From Herbinix sp. (lineage in GTDB: Bacteria; Bacillota; Clostridia; Lachnospirales; Lachnospiraceae), in the NCBI GenBank assembly GCA_029238935.1, contig JAQZBN010000001.1:1-64000 (forward strand): a DNA stretch of 64,000 bases, given 5' to 3'. The position numbers were made by a program, and so were the translations under genes. Shown here piece after piece: positions 28,899 through 37,584 of this stretch (positions within the stretch are counted from its first letter, which is position 1; each line of letters begins with the position of its first letter). The notes beneath the pieces are model-generated. The model had not been told where the DNA came from. It did no database searches and was given only the letters and a program-made list of their open reading frames with translations.

Positions 28899-29886
28899 GG
28901 CTTACACGCTCCTTTCCAAAAGGTCTTGGAAGTGTTGCCTTTTCAATTAACGGAACTAACATATTACAGAATACAATTGCAAATGATACTCCCTCTGCGG
29001 AACCACCCAACAAACGAAATAGACCTGTTAAAAGACCAAGACAGACACCAAATACAATTTGTCCTCTCTTCGTAATTGGACTTGTTACATAATCTGTAGC
29101 CATGAAGAATGCGCCAAGAAGTAAACCGCCTCCCAATAACTGTCCCAGGATAAAATTTAAATCAAGACCTTTACCACCAAAGCATAGGATAAATATCATA
29201 AAGGACACCAAATAACTTACTGGAATTCGAAGGGATATTACCTTACGTAATACCAAATATGCTGCACCAAGTAAAATTGCTAATGCACTTGTCTCGCCTA
29301 TGGTACCACCGATATTACCAAGAAACATCTTTACTATATCAACAGTTTCACCTGCTCGAATTGCAGCTAAAGGAGTAGCGCCGGATACTCCATCGAGGGC
29401 TATTGCTCCGCCCGTAAGTTGAGTAAAAATTCCTGCATCAGATGAAATCTTTTCTACTACATAATCCGTCATTCTTACCGGAAAGCTGATTAATAAGAAG
29501 ATACGGGCTGCTAGGGCAGGATTCATAAAGTTCTGTCCAATACCACCAAACAACATTTTTACAACCAATATGGCAAATATACCACCCATGGCAGGTATCC
29601 ACCAAGGTACATTCACCGAAAGGTTTAGAGCTAACAGTAAACCGGTAACGACATCACTATAATCACCTTGTTTTCTGCTTATCTTCATAAATTTACAATA
29701 TAAATACTCTGTTAGAACACAGGATAAGATACTGATTGCTATGATCAACAATGCCTGTAAACCAAAATTATAAACACCAAATAAACTGGCTGGAATTAAG
29801 GCTATAACCACATCCCGCATGATATTTCTTGTTGTTACCGACTCTCTGATGTGAGGAGCTGCCGATACATGAAATAAATCGCTCAA
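28888..29886 (-). CDS. rnfD: Rnf complex subunit RnfD
   Basis: 332 residues with eight to ten membrane helices. The motif DGVSGATPLAAIRAGE near residue 165 contains the Thr that receives covalent FMN. The opening SDLFHVSAAPHIRESVTTRNIM is typical. It is part of the ion-translocating membrane core; the coupling ion (Na+ or H+) cannot be read from the sequence. It lies 43 bases after rnfC. Confidence 0.97.
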   Translation of the reverse strand: MSDLFHVSAAPHIRESVTTRNIMRDVVIALIPASLFGVYNFGLQALLIIAISILSCVLTEYLYCKFMKISRKQGDYSDVVTGLLLALNLSVNVPWWIPAMGGIFAILVVKMLFGGIGQNFMNPALAARIFLLISFPVRMTDYVVEKISSDAGIFTQLTGGAIALDGVSGATPLAAIRAGETVDIVKMFLGNIGGTIGETSALAILLGAAYLVLRKVISLRIPVSYLVSFMIFILCFGGKGLDLNFILGQLLGGGLLLGAFFMATDYVTSPITKRGQIVFGVCLGLLTGLFRLLGGSAEGVSFAIVFCNMLVPLIEKATLPRPFGKERVSREK

Positions 29887-29929
29887 AGTTTACACCTCTT
29901 TCTAATATAATTGCATATGTGCCTTATAA

Positions 29930-31246
29930 TTAAGCCTTTTTACGTGAAAGAATACTCTGTTTTGTCTGCATAATGTTTACCGTAAGACTGCGTTTTGCAG
30001 GACATACAAAGGTACAGCAACCACAAGCACAACAATCCAATCCATGTAACTTAATAAAGTTTTCTTCATCAGAACGGGCAGCACAAGCAGCAAGTTTTTG
30101 TGCAGCAAGATTATTCGGACAGGCTGCAATACATCTTCCGCAACGGATACAAGGCTCCTCCTGTACTGCAGCCTGATCCTTCAGGAATGCTACGATAGAG
30201 GACGATGTCTTCATCACCGGCAATTGTATGGAGAATAAAGCTTGTCCCATCATTGGACCACCGGATAGGATTTTTTCTGGTTTTTGCTTAAATCCTCCTG
30301 CTGCATCGATTACCTCTTCATAGTTAGTACCGGTTCTTACGTTAAAATTACCAGGGTTTACTACAGCATCACCTGTAATAGTTAAAATCTTTCTAATTAA
30401 CGGCGTGCTTAATGCTACCGCATTATAGATGGAGATCACAGTATCCACGTTGTCTACAATACAGCCTACATCAGAAGGCAACTTCTTATAATTGAACTCT
30501 CTTCCCGTAACTACATTAATCAGCTGACGTTCTGCACCTTGTGGATATTTTGTTTGTACTACCTGAACTTCAATTTTGTCCTGAGGTTGAATTAGAGCTT
30601 TCAATTTTTGTGCAGCTTCTGGTTTGTTATCTTCGATTGTAATAACACCCTTTGCATTCGCAAACAGGCTAAGAATAATTCTTAAGCCTCCTATCAATTT
30701 CTCCGGCTCTTCCATCATCAAACGGTAATCAGAGGTAAGATAAGGTTCACATTCTGCTGCATTGACAAGAACATGATCTATCTTGCTATCCTCTTTTGGT
30801 GTCAGCTTCACATGGGTTGGGAAACCTGCTCCACCAAGGCCAACAATTCCAGCCTCTTTCACAATAGCTCTGATTTCGTCCTTCGTTAACTTCTTATAAT
30901 CTCTTTCTTTACCAAAACCTTCGACTGATTTGTATTCATTATCATTTTCAACAATGATGGAATCTTTCATCTCTCCAGATACAGTTAACCTCTTTTCAAT
31001 TGCTTTTACTGTACCGGAGACTGAGCTAATAATGTTAGATGAAATAAATCCGCCAGCTTCACCAATGATCTGGCCGACTAGAACCTTGTCACCTTTTGCA
31101 ACTACAGGTTTTGCAGGGGCTCCTATGTGTTGAGACATCGGAAAAACGAGTTCCCCCTTCGGTAATAAAACTGTAATGGGTTTATCCTTTGACAGCTCCT
31201 TACCGTCATAAGTATGGATTCCACCCATAAATGTTGTCCTACCCAT
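29930..31246 (-). CDS. rnfC: Rnf complex subunit RnfC
   Basis: 438 residues from MGRTTFMGG, chosen since AGAGGG lies eight bases before that ATG and too close to the upstream ones. A glycine-rich NADH/FMN-binding region (GLGGAGFPTHVKL near 135) is followed by a SLBB-like part and two C-terminal 4Fe-4S clusters (CIRCGRCIAACP and CCACGCCTFVCP). RnfC is the peripheral NAD-reducing subunit. First gene of the operon. Confidence 0.97.
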   Translation of the reverse strand: MGRTTFMGGIHTYDGKELSKDKPITVLLPKGELVFPMSQHIGAPAKPVVAKGDKVLVGQIIGEAGGFISSNIISSVSGTVKAIEKRLTVSGEMKDSIIVENDNEYKSVEGFGKERDYKKLTKDEIRAIVKEAGIVGLGGAGFPTHVKLTPKEDSKIDHVLVNAAECEPYLTSDYRLMMEEPEKLIGGLRIILSLFANAKGVITIEDNKPEAAQKLKALIQPQDKIEVQVVQTKYPQGAERQLINVVTGREFNYKKLPSDVGCIVDNVDTVISIYNAVALSTPLIRKILTITGDAVVNPGNFNVRTGTNYEEVIDAAGGFKQKPEKILSGGPMMGQALFSIQLPVMKTSSSIVAFLKDQAAVQEEPCIRCGRCIAACPNNLAAQKLAACAARSDEENFIKLHGLDCCACGCCTFVCPAKRSLTVNIMQTKQSILSRKKA

Positions 31247-31380
31247 AACCATTTCCCTCTTTCTATATTTTGTGTTTATTCCCACTGGAATAAAATTTTA
31301 GTGGCGTTGTATAACTGGTCACAAAGCTGTCTACAATTCATAATGGAGAAATATGTTTTGTAGCGTTACACGCATAGTAA

Positions 31381-31389
31381 ATTATATCA
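31381..31389 (-). promoter_or_regulatory. Candidate rnf -10 element
   Basis: Minus strand TGATATAAT: perfect TATAAT with the TGn extension, but no recognisable -35 at 16-18 bases. It would leave a leader of about 125 bases before rnfC. Confidence 0.4.
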
Positions 31390-31506
31390 CATTTTGTCCG
31401 AAAATTATAGTAATATATTTAACTATTTTTAAATTTTTTTAAATAAAATATCAAAAGGCTCAAATAGCCTATTGACAAATTTTAAACAAACTATTTCATG
31501 ACAACA

Positions 31507-31554
31507 GCAAAAAGGTATCTCCATACAGCCGGTAAGCTGTGATAGAAATACCTT
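31507..31554 (-). terminator. Terminator after spoIIID
   Basis: Minus strand: AAGGTATTTC pairs with GAGATACCTT, with an inner ACAGC/GCTGT stem, then TTTTTTGC. Begins thirteen bases past the spoIIID stop. Confidence 0.85.
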
Positions 31555-31566
31555 GCCTAACCACAA

Positions 31567-31839
31567 TTAATAAGCTTGATTGTATCTCGATGTTTTATGG
31601 AGATATTTCTCCTTAGTTGCCATGCCACCTCTGATATGGCGTTCTGACTTGTTGAGGTCCAAGACCACCCGTGCCTTATTCGCAAGGGCCGGGTTAATTT
31701 GTGCTAGACGTTCTGTTACGTCTTTATGTACGGTTGACTTTGAAATGCCGAACTGTTTCGCGGTTTGCCTCACAGTCGCATTATAGTCGATGATATAATT
31801 TGCAATTTCAACCGCCCGTTCCTCTATATAGCCTTTCAT
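31567..31839 (-). CDS. spoIIID: Sporulation transcription factor SpoIIID
   Basis: 90 residues from MKGYIEERAVEI, the start that fits the family; an upstream in-frame ATG at 31875 is only one or two bases from its GGGGG and would add a non-conserved extension. The helix-turn-helix (TVRQTAKQFGISKSTVHKDVTERL, short: FGISKSTVHKDV) and the basic C-terminal RHIRGGMATKEKY are conserved. SpoIIID regulates mother-cell genes during sporulation. It is a single gene with a possible sigma-E promoter and its own terminator. Confidence 0.97.
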   Translation of the reverse strand: MKGYIEERAVEIANYIIDYNATVRQTAKQFGISKSTVHKDVTERLAQINPALANKARVVLDLNKSERHIRGGMATKEKYLHKTSRYNQAY

Positions 31840-31900
31840 AGTGTCTGCGTTCCCTACCACCCGGACGGAACGCATTCCCCCTTATTATCGTTGTTGTTAC

Positions 31901-31930
31901 ATTGTATGCAGGGGAAATGGGGCATAGTAC
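31901..31930 (-). promoter_or_regulatory. Possible sigma-E promoter of spoIIID
   Basis: Minus strand CATACAAT at 31901-31908 matches the sigma-E -10 consensus exactly; the -35 region (ACTATG about 14 bases upstream) is a weak match. It would start the transcript about 54 bases before MKGYIEE. spoIIID is known to be sigma-E dependent in Bacillus. Confidence 0.5.
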
Positions 31931-32180
31931 ATGGAATATGGTAATTAAACTTCTTTTATCAGTGCAATATAAACATTTCTTTAACAATAGTAACTCCTTA
32001 AAAATAAAACCAAAAATCCTATCCTATTTCACTTAACGTAATTGTCCATATTAGTTTTATCGAATCCTACCTACTGTTCTTTTTATCATACTTTAAACAT
32101 CAATCTCTCCCATTTTGTTCGCAGTCATGCCTTTGTATAAGTTTCGCTATTCGTCATCTGAATTGTTACCATTTGTATCA

Positions 32181-32270
32181 TTATTTTGAGAGAGATATCA
32201 GTTCATAATCCTTGTCCATATAGTCTAGCGGAAGCTCAATATTTAGTTCCGTAATTTCTTTGATCTCCAC
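32181..32270 (-). other. Possible 29-residue peptide or gene remnant
   Basis: A GTG-started frame downstream of the PqqD gene on the same strand, encoding an acidic, protein-like peptide ending in DYMDKDYELISLSK. There is no ribosome binding site before the GTG and a stop lies five codons upstream. It may be a second small peptide, a fragment of a lost gene or chance. Confidence 0.2.
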
Positions 32271-32327
32271 TTTACTTATTATATACTAAAGTTAGTTATC
32301 ATACTTGTTATAGTTATTTATTCGCAT

Positions 32328-32603
32328 TTAGATGCAGCTTCCATCTTGCTGAACAGGTAGCTCAATCCCATAATTCGTAAGTTTCTCCAGAAAATGTTTT
32401 ACATCCGTTACAGCTTCCTCTTTTTCGATTCCGAATTGTTTCTGAAGCAGATCGGATAATTCATCTATCGTTAATCCTACCGTTAACCCATTCCAAATGA
32501 TAGCACCACATTCATTTATAGTCATAGGTGCACAGTAATCAGAATCCTGTTGATTTATTTTCACAAGCCAATATATGCCTGCTGCATTACGCAACATGTA
32601 CAT
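32328..32603 (-). CDS. PqqD-family peptide-recognition protein 1
   Basis: 91 residues with the PqqD/lasso-B1 winged-helix pattern: a short beta hairpin (YWLVKINQQDSDYCAPMT), NECGAIIWNGL, then helices ending ELPVQQDGSCI. In RiPP systems such proteins bind the leader of the precursor (RiPP recognition element). It lies 22 bases after the nucleotidyltransferase gene on the minus strand, in the divergent arm of the locus. AGGAGG precedes the ATG. A second PqqD-type protein ends the plus-strand arm. Confidence 0.85.
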   Translation of the reverse strand: MYMLRNAAGIYWLVKINQQDSDYCAPMTINECGAIIWNGLTVGLTIDELSDLLQKQFGIEKEEAVTDVKHFLEKLTNYGIELPVQQDGSCI

Positions 32604-32625
32604 CTATTTTACCTCCTAAAAACTC

Positions 32626-33876
32626 CTATTTATCAAGAAGCTTTCCTCTTCTTTTGATATTCTGATTTGCTTGAAACAAATGCAGATTTTCTTTATTTTT
32701 ACTCCTAATATTGGTCATATGCAAAATTGCCCACAGTGAAGTTTTTCTAATCTTACGGTTATTGTTGAGAAATCTTAATAGAGTCATTATCCATAACACA
32801 GGCCATAAAATGAAAAACTTACTAGCAGTCAGGTAGTTTAAACACATCTGATGATGAAACTCCCGGACATAATGAAATGGCGAGGTTCCTCTCAGCACCA
32901 GCATTCGATCCGCTGATGATTTTCCAAACTCCTCCGATTCCAATGTTTCCATCATGAAATTCTCGATCCCCTCTTTGTTTTGTGTTGCCATATCAAGAAA
33001 ACGAACACGATGTTCCTCAAGCCCGAGATAATATACACAAGTTGCTGTAACTCGTTCCATGAAACCATTTAATCCACAACTGTTAACAATCGAATGAAAC
33101 TTATCCACATCTTTCTCTAAAACATCCCTGTTCCAAAACACAACCCAGTCACATAGCAATTTCAGACCAAAACCAGATCCAAGATAATGCTGAAGCATGT
33201 GAAGAAGCAGGTGAAATGCATGATAAGCATCCTCAGGTACAGGTAGATAGCTTCCCAAGACATTTTCAATCATACTATGATCGTAATATTCTAATGCCAA
33301 ATTACTAAGATACTTATTTACCCTTGGGCTGTCAAATGGCTCAGCTAACATGGTATGTAATTCAATCTCCACTCCATCCTTAGTTTTAAATACAAGATGA
33401 TGATTAACAGTTTGTTCCTCTTGAATTTCAAAGCCCTGCTGCTGCAACGTATCACAAGCTCTTTGAAAATCCTCTTTTCTAGCGACCAGAAGATCAATAT
33501 CTCCTGCTTTTCTTAGTTCCGGTACCGGATATAAGTTAGCAGTCGCAGCCCCTTTCAGTACGATTACTTTGATTTGCTGATATTCGAGTAGTTTCACAAT
33601 GTAGTTCGTTAAATATAGAAGTCGGTAGTTTTGAAGAACCACCTGTCTACTTATCTTTTGAACCTCATTAAACATATCTCTGGGAAAGTTGTTGTCTCTA
33701 TTTAATGTATCATATAGGAGAGAAAGTACCGCATGATTTTTTGCCATCATAAGAATCTTCTCCCAATGCAGACGTGACAGATCTATAGACTTCGCATCAT
33801 ACACCAATGCATTTGCATGCAATGAGCTTTTTAATATGTTAATTAAATGTGATTGTTCCGATGATATTCGTTTCAT
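32626..33876 (-). CDS. Nucleotidyltransferase-family protein of the RiPP locus
   Basis: 416 residues. The N-terminal helical part is followed by the nucleotidyltransferase pocket: KGAATANLYPVPELRKAGDIDLLV near 115-140, whose GDIDLLV carries the metal-binding aspartates, then EIELH near 175. This is the NTP_transf_5 type found with lasso-peptide and related RiPP genes. Such enzymes can add nucleotidyl groups to a phosphorylated peptide, as proposed for the nucleotidyltransferase of paeninodin-like clusters. The C-terminal third contains a hydrophobic patch (about 355-375). It is divergent from the precursor gene. The ATG follows GGAGGTGTGG. Confidence 0.85.
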   Translation of the reverse strand: MKRISSEQSHLINILKSSLHANALVYDAKSIDLSRLHWEKILMMAKNHAVLSLLYDTLNRDNNFPRDMFNEVQKISRQVVLQNYRLLYLTNYIVKLLEYQQIKVIVLKGAATANLYPVPELRKAGDIDLLVARKEDFQRACDTLQQQGFEIQEEQTVNHHLVFKTKDGVEIELHTMLAEPFDSPRVNKYLSNLALEYYDHSMIENVLGSYLPVPEDAYHAFHLLLHMLQHYLGSGFGLKLLCDWVVFWNRDVLEKDVDKFHSIVNSCGLNGFMERVTATCVYYLGLEEHRVRFLDMATQNKEGIENFMMETLESEEFGKSSADRMLVLRGTSPFHYVREFHHQMCLNYLTASKFFILWPVLWIMTLLRFLNNNRKIRKTSLWAILHMTNIRSKNKENLHLFQANQNIKRRGKLLDK

Positions 33877-34081
33877 TCACCACACCTCCACTTTTACGCC
33901 AATTCAGGCTTCATTATAACAGTTTCACCTATAAAAAGCTATATTATATCTAAGATAAGGTCTTTGATGCATATTACGAACAAAAATAGACTTAGCTTAA
34001 GCTATGGAAAATGAATGTTCTCATCATATTTACATAGGATGTTGGATTTTGAAATATTTCCATTATTTTATAAATTATATT

Positions 34082-34110
34082 TTACACAATAAAATACCTA
34101 TGGTACAATA
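34082..34110 (+). promoter_or_regulatory. Promoter of the RiPP precursor gene
   Basis: TTTACA (34082-34087), 17-base spacer ending TGG, TACAAT (34105-34110); 36 bases before the precursor ATG. The extended -10 strengthens it. Confidence 0.7.
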
Positions 34111-34146
34111 CTTTATAAGAAGGCTTATACATAGGAGAGTGATAAT

Positions 34147-34371
34147 ATGAAAACATATGTAAAACCAGAAATTGATGTTATTGTTTTAAAACCAGAAGAG
34201 CAAATAGCCAATCCGGGCTCTTATAAGGGGAATAATGGATGGGGTAATGGTGATCAAGATTCTCCTGGCAACTCAGGTGGCAATAACAATGCTGAAAATG
34301 GCAACGGCAACGGTAATGGCAATGGTAATGGCAATGGTAATGGTAATGGTAATGGCAATGGTAAAAATTAA
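34147..34371 (+). CDS. Candidate RiPP precursor with Asn-Gly repeat
   Basis: 74 residues, ATG at 34147 after AGGAGAG. The first ~22 residues (MKTYVKPEIDVIVLKPEEQI) look like a leader: Y4-x-x-P7-x-I fits the YxxPxI motif bound by lasso-type PqqD recognition proteins. The rest is glycine/asparagine-rich, with G, N, S, W and P around 25-45, then eleven consecutive Asn-Gly pairs and a final Lys-Asn. It has no signal peptide, so export should go through the adjacent ABC transporter. No cysteine is present, so lanthionine or disulfide chemistry is excluded. The product is unknown; identification rests on leader motif, size and neighbours. Confidence 0.72.
   Translation: MKTYVKPEIDVIVLKPEEQIANPGSYKGNNGWGNGDQDSPGNSGGNNNAENGNGNGNGNGNGNGNGNGNGNGKN
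34297..34362 (+). repeat. Hexanucleotide repeat (AAYGGY)11 in the precursor
   Basis: Eleven six-base units, AAT or AAC followed by GGC or GGT, encode the Asn-Gly run. Wobble positions vary, so the array is not entirely homogeneous, but length changes would keep the frame. Confidence 0.95.
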
Positions 34372-34399
34372 TTTCAATCAAATGTTATAATCTTCAAAC

Positions 34400-34430
34400 A
34401 AAAAAGTCCTGTATGAACCGGACTTTTTTT
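34400..34430 (+). terminator. Terminator or attenuator between precursor and exporter
   Basis: AAAAAAGTCC pairs with GGACTTTTTT around a ten-base loop, with a seven-T tail, 29 bases past the precursor stop and 28 before the exporter start. Partial readthrough would give excess precursor over exporter and enzymes. Confidence 0.85.
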
Positions 34431-34457
34431 ATGGCATATTTCTTAAAAGGAGTATGA

Positions 34458-36132
34458 TTGGTGAATAAAAATATTTCGTATACAATCAAATGGGTTTTTG
34501 AAAATATAAAGGATCAAAAGCGCCATTTATTTCTTTTAACAGTTCTTCTCTCCGTGATTTCACTTAGTAATATTGCAATAGCAATCGTATCGAAAAAATT
34601 GGTGGACGCAGCAACTACAGAGAATAAGAATTTTATTTATAGTCTGTTTATTGTATATATTGCGATTGCTTTATCAGAAGTAATTTCAGGCGCAGTTAAC
34701 AGCTATAGTTAACAGCTATTTGAATATAAGTGTATGGCAAAGCTTCTCTATTAAGCTTAGAGTGAGGCTATATCAGAAATTGGTCAATGCATATTGGCTA
34801 GACTTTAATAGGCTGCATAGTGCTGATTATGTATTTCGACTAACGCAGGATGCTGCTGCTTTCACAAGTGGAATTGTTGATGACATACCAAGTTTTTTAT
34901 CATCTGCAGTTAAATTTGCAGCTTCTTTCTGCGTACTGGCCTATTATCAGCCAATGATTGCTGTCTTCACTTTTGTTTTTGGACCGATCGCTTTTTTTAT
35001 TACTCGTTTTTATAGTAAGAAAATCAAAAGAACTTATCAAATGATCAAAGAATATGATAGTGAAATTAATGAGAAATTACAGGAAAACTTTCAAAATCTT
35101 CCGATCATAAAAGTTTTTCATCTTGAAGAATTAAGCAGTAATACTATAGAGAATATCTATCACCAAAGAAAGAACTTGATTATTAAGAATGCTATACTTA
35201 ATAATATAATGAATATTATCCGAGCCCTATTTTCTTGGGGAGGTTACTTCTTAGCCTATAGTGTGGGTATCTTAGGTATTTATAACGGAACTATTTCTTT
35301 GGGTGTAATCGTTATTTTCTTACAGCTTTTTAACCAAATTCAACAACCTATGGCAGAGCTTGCCGGTAGTATACCAAAGATGCTAGCATTTTATACTTCT
35401 GCAGAGAGGCTCGTTGAACTCGAGAAATTAAATAGTGAGTGTGATTCACATTGTATAGAAATTCCAAGCATACTATCGATTGAAATGGTAAATGTAAATT
35501 TTTCTTATCCTGGTAGAGAAAATCAATTAACAAATATCAATTTAAGGGCAGATGCTGGTAACATAGTACTAATCATGGGTAAATCCGGTTCGGGTAAGAC
35601 AACTCTGATTCGCCTTATCTTATCGTTAATAAAACCTGATCAGGGTGAAATTATTTTTTATGATGGGCAGAATAATCCTGTTAAGGCTAACGCAGGGAAT
35701 CGTCAATGGATCACCTATGTACCGCAGGGGAATTCCCTTTTTAGTGGTACGATTGCGGATAATATTCGATATGGTAATCCCTCCGCAACCGATGAAGAAA
35801 TCATATCGGCTTTGACTTTTGCACAAGCATGGGATTTTGTCTCTACCCTTAGGGATGGAATCAATTCGGTAATCAAAGAAAGAGGTGTGGGTATCTCAGA
35901 AGGACAAGCACAGCGAATTGCAATCGCAAGGGCTTTGGTTCACAAAGCTCCTGCTATTATCTTTGATGAAGTAACTTCTGGATTAGATGCAGAAACCGAA
36001 AAATGTATTATGGAAACTATGAAAAGAGATTTCAAACATAAAACTTTGATTGTAATAACCCATAGAGAAGCAGTTAAGGAATATGCTGATAAAATTTATC
36101 GAATGCATCATGGTAGTTTGATTCAAGAATAA
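34458..36132 (+). pseudogene. Peptide ABC exporter (permease-ATPase) interrupted by a 13-bp duplication
   Basis: Two adjacent frames, 34458-34712 and 34720-36132, are parts of one 553-residue half-transporter. The first holds the opening of the membrane domain; the second continues it and carries the ATPase: Walker A GKSGSGKTT, Q-loop YVPQG, a degenerate signature ISEGQ, Walker B AIIFDEVTSGLD and the H-loop ITHRE. The tandem duplication of AGTTAACAGCTAT at 34694-34719 causes the break; removing one copy joins GAVNSY directly to LNISVW. No N-terminal C39 peptidase domain is present, so leader removal must be by another protein. It may be a real mutation, a switch or an assembly error. The start is TTG at 34458 or GTG at 34461. 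Confidence 0.85.
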
Positions 36133-36145
36133 TGGAGGCATTTCA

Positions 36146-37003
36146 ATGACAATAAAACTGGTTATAGCCGATATTAAATGGTATTGCATCGTTCCAGGCT
36201 TACTATTTAATGACGCATTACTCTGCTTTGCAAATGATTTCTCTGGAAAAGAAGATATCAAATTAGAGATCAGATATACAGATTATTTTGATACGCCTAC
36301 AGGAGTATCAATAACGAATGATATCTTAGAATGGTACATCCAAAACAATGAAATATATAAATATCATTTATTAAAGAGAGATGACAGTGATACTATATTT
36401 ATTTCATTAAAAACAAATGAATCTTGGTCCGATGTATTAATCGAAGTAAGGCAAGATTATCCGTATGCTATTGATATGATAAATATATTATTAACTGAGA
36501 TTGTGTTCAGAAACCGACTTCTTTTTCATGATGGACTTGTGATACATTCCTCTGCGATTGAATTTGAAGGGAACGCCATTGTATTTACAGCACCTTCCGG
36601 AACCGGAAAGACGACGCATGCTCGTCTTTGGCAAGAAAAATATAAGGTTCCAGTGATTAATGACGATCATCCTGCTGTAAGAATCATCGATGAAAAGCCT
36701 ATCCTTTACGGTACTCCCTGGGCAGGTGAAACGAAAAAATTTATTGATAAATCCTGTATTCTTAAGGGAGTTGTCATTCTTGAGCAAGGCGCACAAAACC
36801 AGATTTGGAAAGCTGATAAAAATGAAATAGTAAAAGAATTTTTACCTCGATGCTTTTTACCTTATTATGATAAAAATTTAATGCATAAATCATTCCGTAT
36901 TTTTTCTGATATAATCAGTAATATTGAGGTTTACAAGCTAAAGTGTAAACCTGATCAGGAGTCAGTACAGCTTGTGCAGAGTCATCTCTGTTCCAATAAA
37001 TAA
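36146..37003 (+). CDS. HPr-kinase-like kinase of the RiPP locus
   Basis: 285 residues. The P-loop PSGTGKTTHARLW lies near residue 150, followed by the HprK/PEPCK-type motif VINDDHP about 20 residues later and YGTPWAGE near 190. Kinases of this type in paeninodin-like lasso clusters phosphorylate a serine of the precursor. It lacks the N-terminal HPr-binding domain of true HPr kinase. It follows the exporter by 13 bases and precedes the peptidase by 19, in one operon. GGAGG lies before the ATG. Confidence 0.82.
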   Translation: MTIKLVIADIKWYCIVPGLLFNDALLCFANDFSGKEDIKLEIRYTDYFDTPTGVSITNDILEWYIQNNEIYKYHLLKRDDSDTIFISLKTNESWSDVLIEVRQDYPYAIDMINILLTEIVFRNRLLFHDGLVIHSSAIEFEGNAIVFTAPSGTGKTTHARLWQEKYKVPVINDDHPAVRIIDEKPILYGTPWAGETKKFIDKSCILKGVVILEQGAQNQIWKADKNEIVKEFLPRCFLPYYDKNLMHKSFRIFSDIISNIEVYKLKCKPDQESVQLVQSHLCSNK

Positions 37004-37022
37004 ACTGATAGGATGGTAGGTT

Positions 37023-37475
37023 GTGGAAAAAGTCATTGAAGGAAAGTCTTACTATATTTTTTCTTATATGGATCGTTTATTTGATCAAGGGAAAACAGCA
37101 TGGGTTGTAGTTACCGGAATGAGTATGTATCCTTTTTTGAGAGAAAACCTTGACATGGTTGAATTAACTAGAGCAAGTTTCCCGAGTATCAAAAAAGGAG
37201 ATATCGTATTAATACAGCGACTTAACGGTGAATTTGTATTACATCGAGTAATGAAAAAGAATCCTTCTAACCTTTATATCATTGGCGATGCTCAACAATG
37301 GCTGGAAGGACCAATATTAGAAAATCAACTTAAAGCAATTGTGATCAATATCCGTAGAGATAATAAAATGATATCATGTAATAATCGTTTGCTGAACGCT
37401 TTGGTTTGTTTATGGTTTATCGCAAGACCTATTAGAAATAGGCTAATTCAAATAATTCGTTATGTAGGACATTGA
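37023..37475 (+). CDS. S24/S26-type signal-peptidase-like protein
   Basis: 150 residues, GTG start at 37023. The nucleophile Ser is in GMSMYPFL near residue 35, and the general base appears to be His in FVLHRV near residue 75, the Ser/His arrangement of SipW-like enzymes rather than the usual Ser/Lys. KKGDIVLIQ before it is the conserved strand. A hydrophobic segment near 125-140 may anchor it. Since the exporter has no peptidase domain, this could remove the leader or process the Asn-Gly peptide; that is inference from context. Confidence 0.75.
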   Translation: MEKVIEGKSYYIFSYMDRLFDQGKTAWVVVTGMSMYPFLRENLDMVELTRASFPSIKKGDIVLIQRLNGEFVLHRVMKKNPSNLYIIGDAQQWLEGPILENQLKAIVINIRRDNKMISCNNRLLNALVCLWFIARPIRNRLIQIIRYVGH

Positions 37476-37584
37476 TTCGTTAGAATTAAATTGCAGAAGT
37501 GATATCATTGATAGAAGTTATTTTAAAATTCAAAAGATTGCTCACAAAGTGAAAAGTATTTACAATTCTCTTTATACATAATGC

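Larger units (their letters stand above)
31247..31566. other. Intergenic region between spoIIID and rnfC
   Basis: 320 bases: rnf leader and -10 candidate at the left, AT-rich middle with homopolymer tracts, spoIIID terminator at the right. No gene seen. Confidence 0.6.
31840..32327. other. Intergenic region between the RiPP locus and spoIIID
   Basis: 488 bases: spoIIID promoter, then AT-rich sequence. One short minus-strand frame at 32181-32270 (listed separately) is the only coding-like stretch. Confidence 0.6.

Noticed and set aside
30930..31133. Plus-strand and other frames opposite rnf, rpo and ribosomal genes
   Set aside because: They are shadows of well conserved minus-strand genes with no start signals.
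31472..31500. Plus-strand TTGACA as a promoter between rnfC and spoIIID
   Set aside because: There is no matching -10 at proper spacing and no plus-strand gene downstream.
34178..34381. Minus-strand frame rich in His and Tyr opposite the precursor
   Set aside because: It is the complement of the AAYGGY repeat, without promoter or ribosome site, antisense to a better supported gene.
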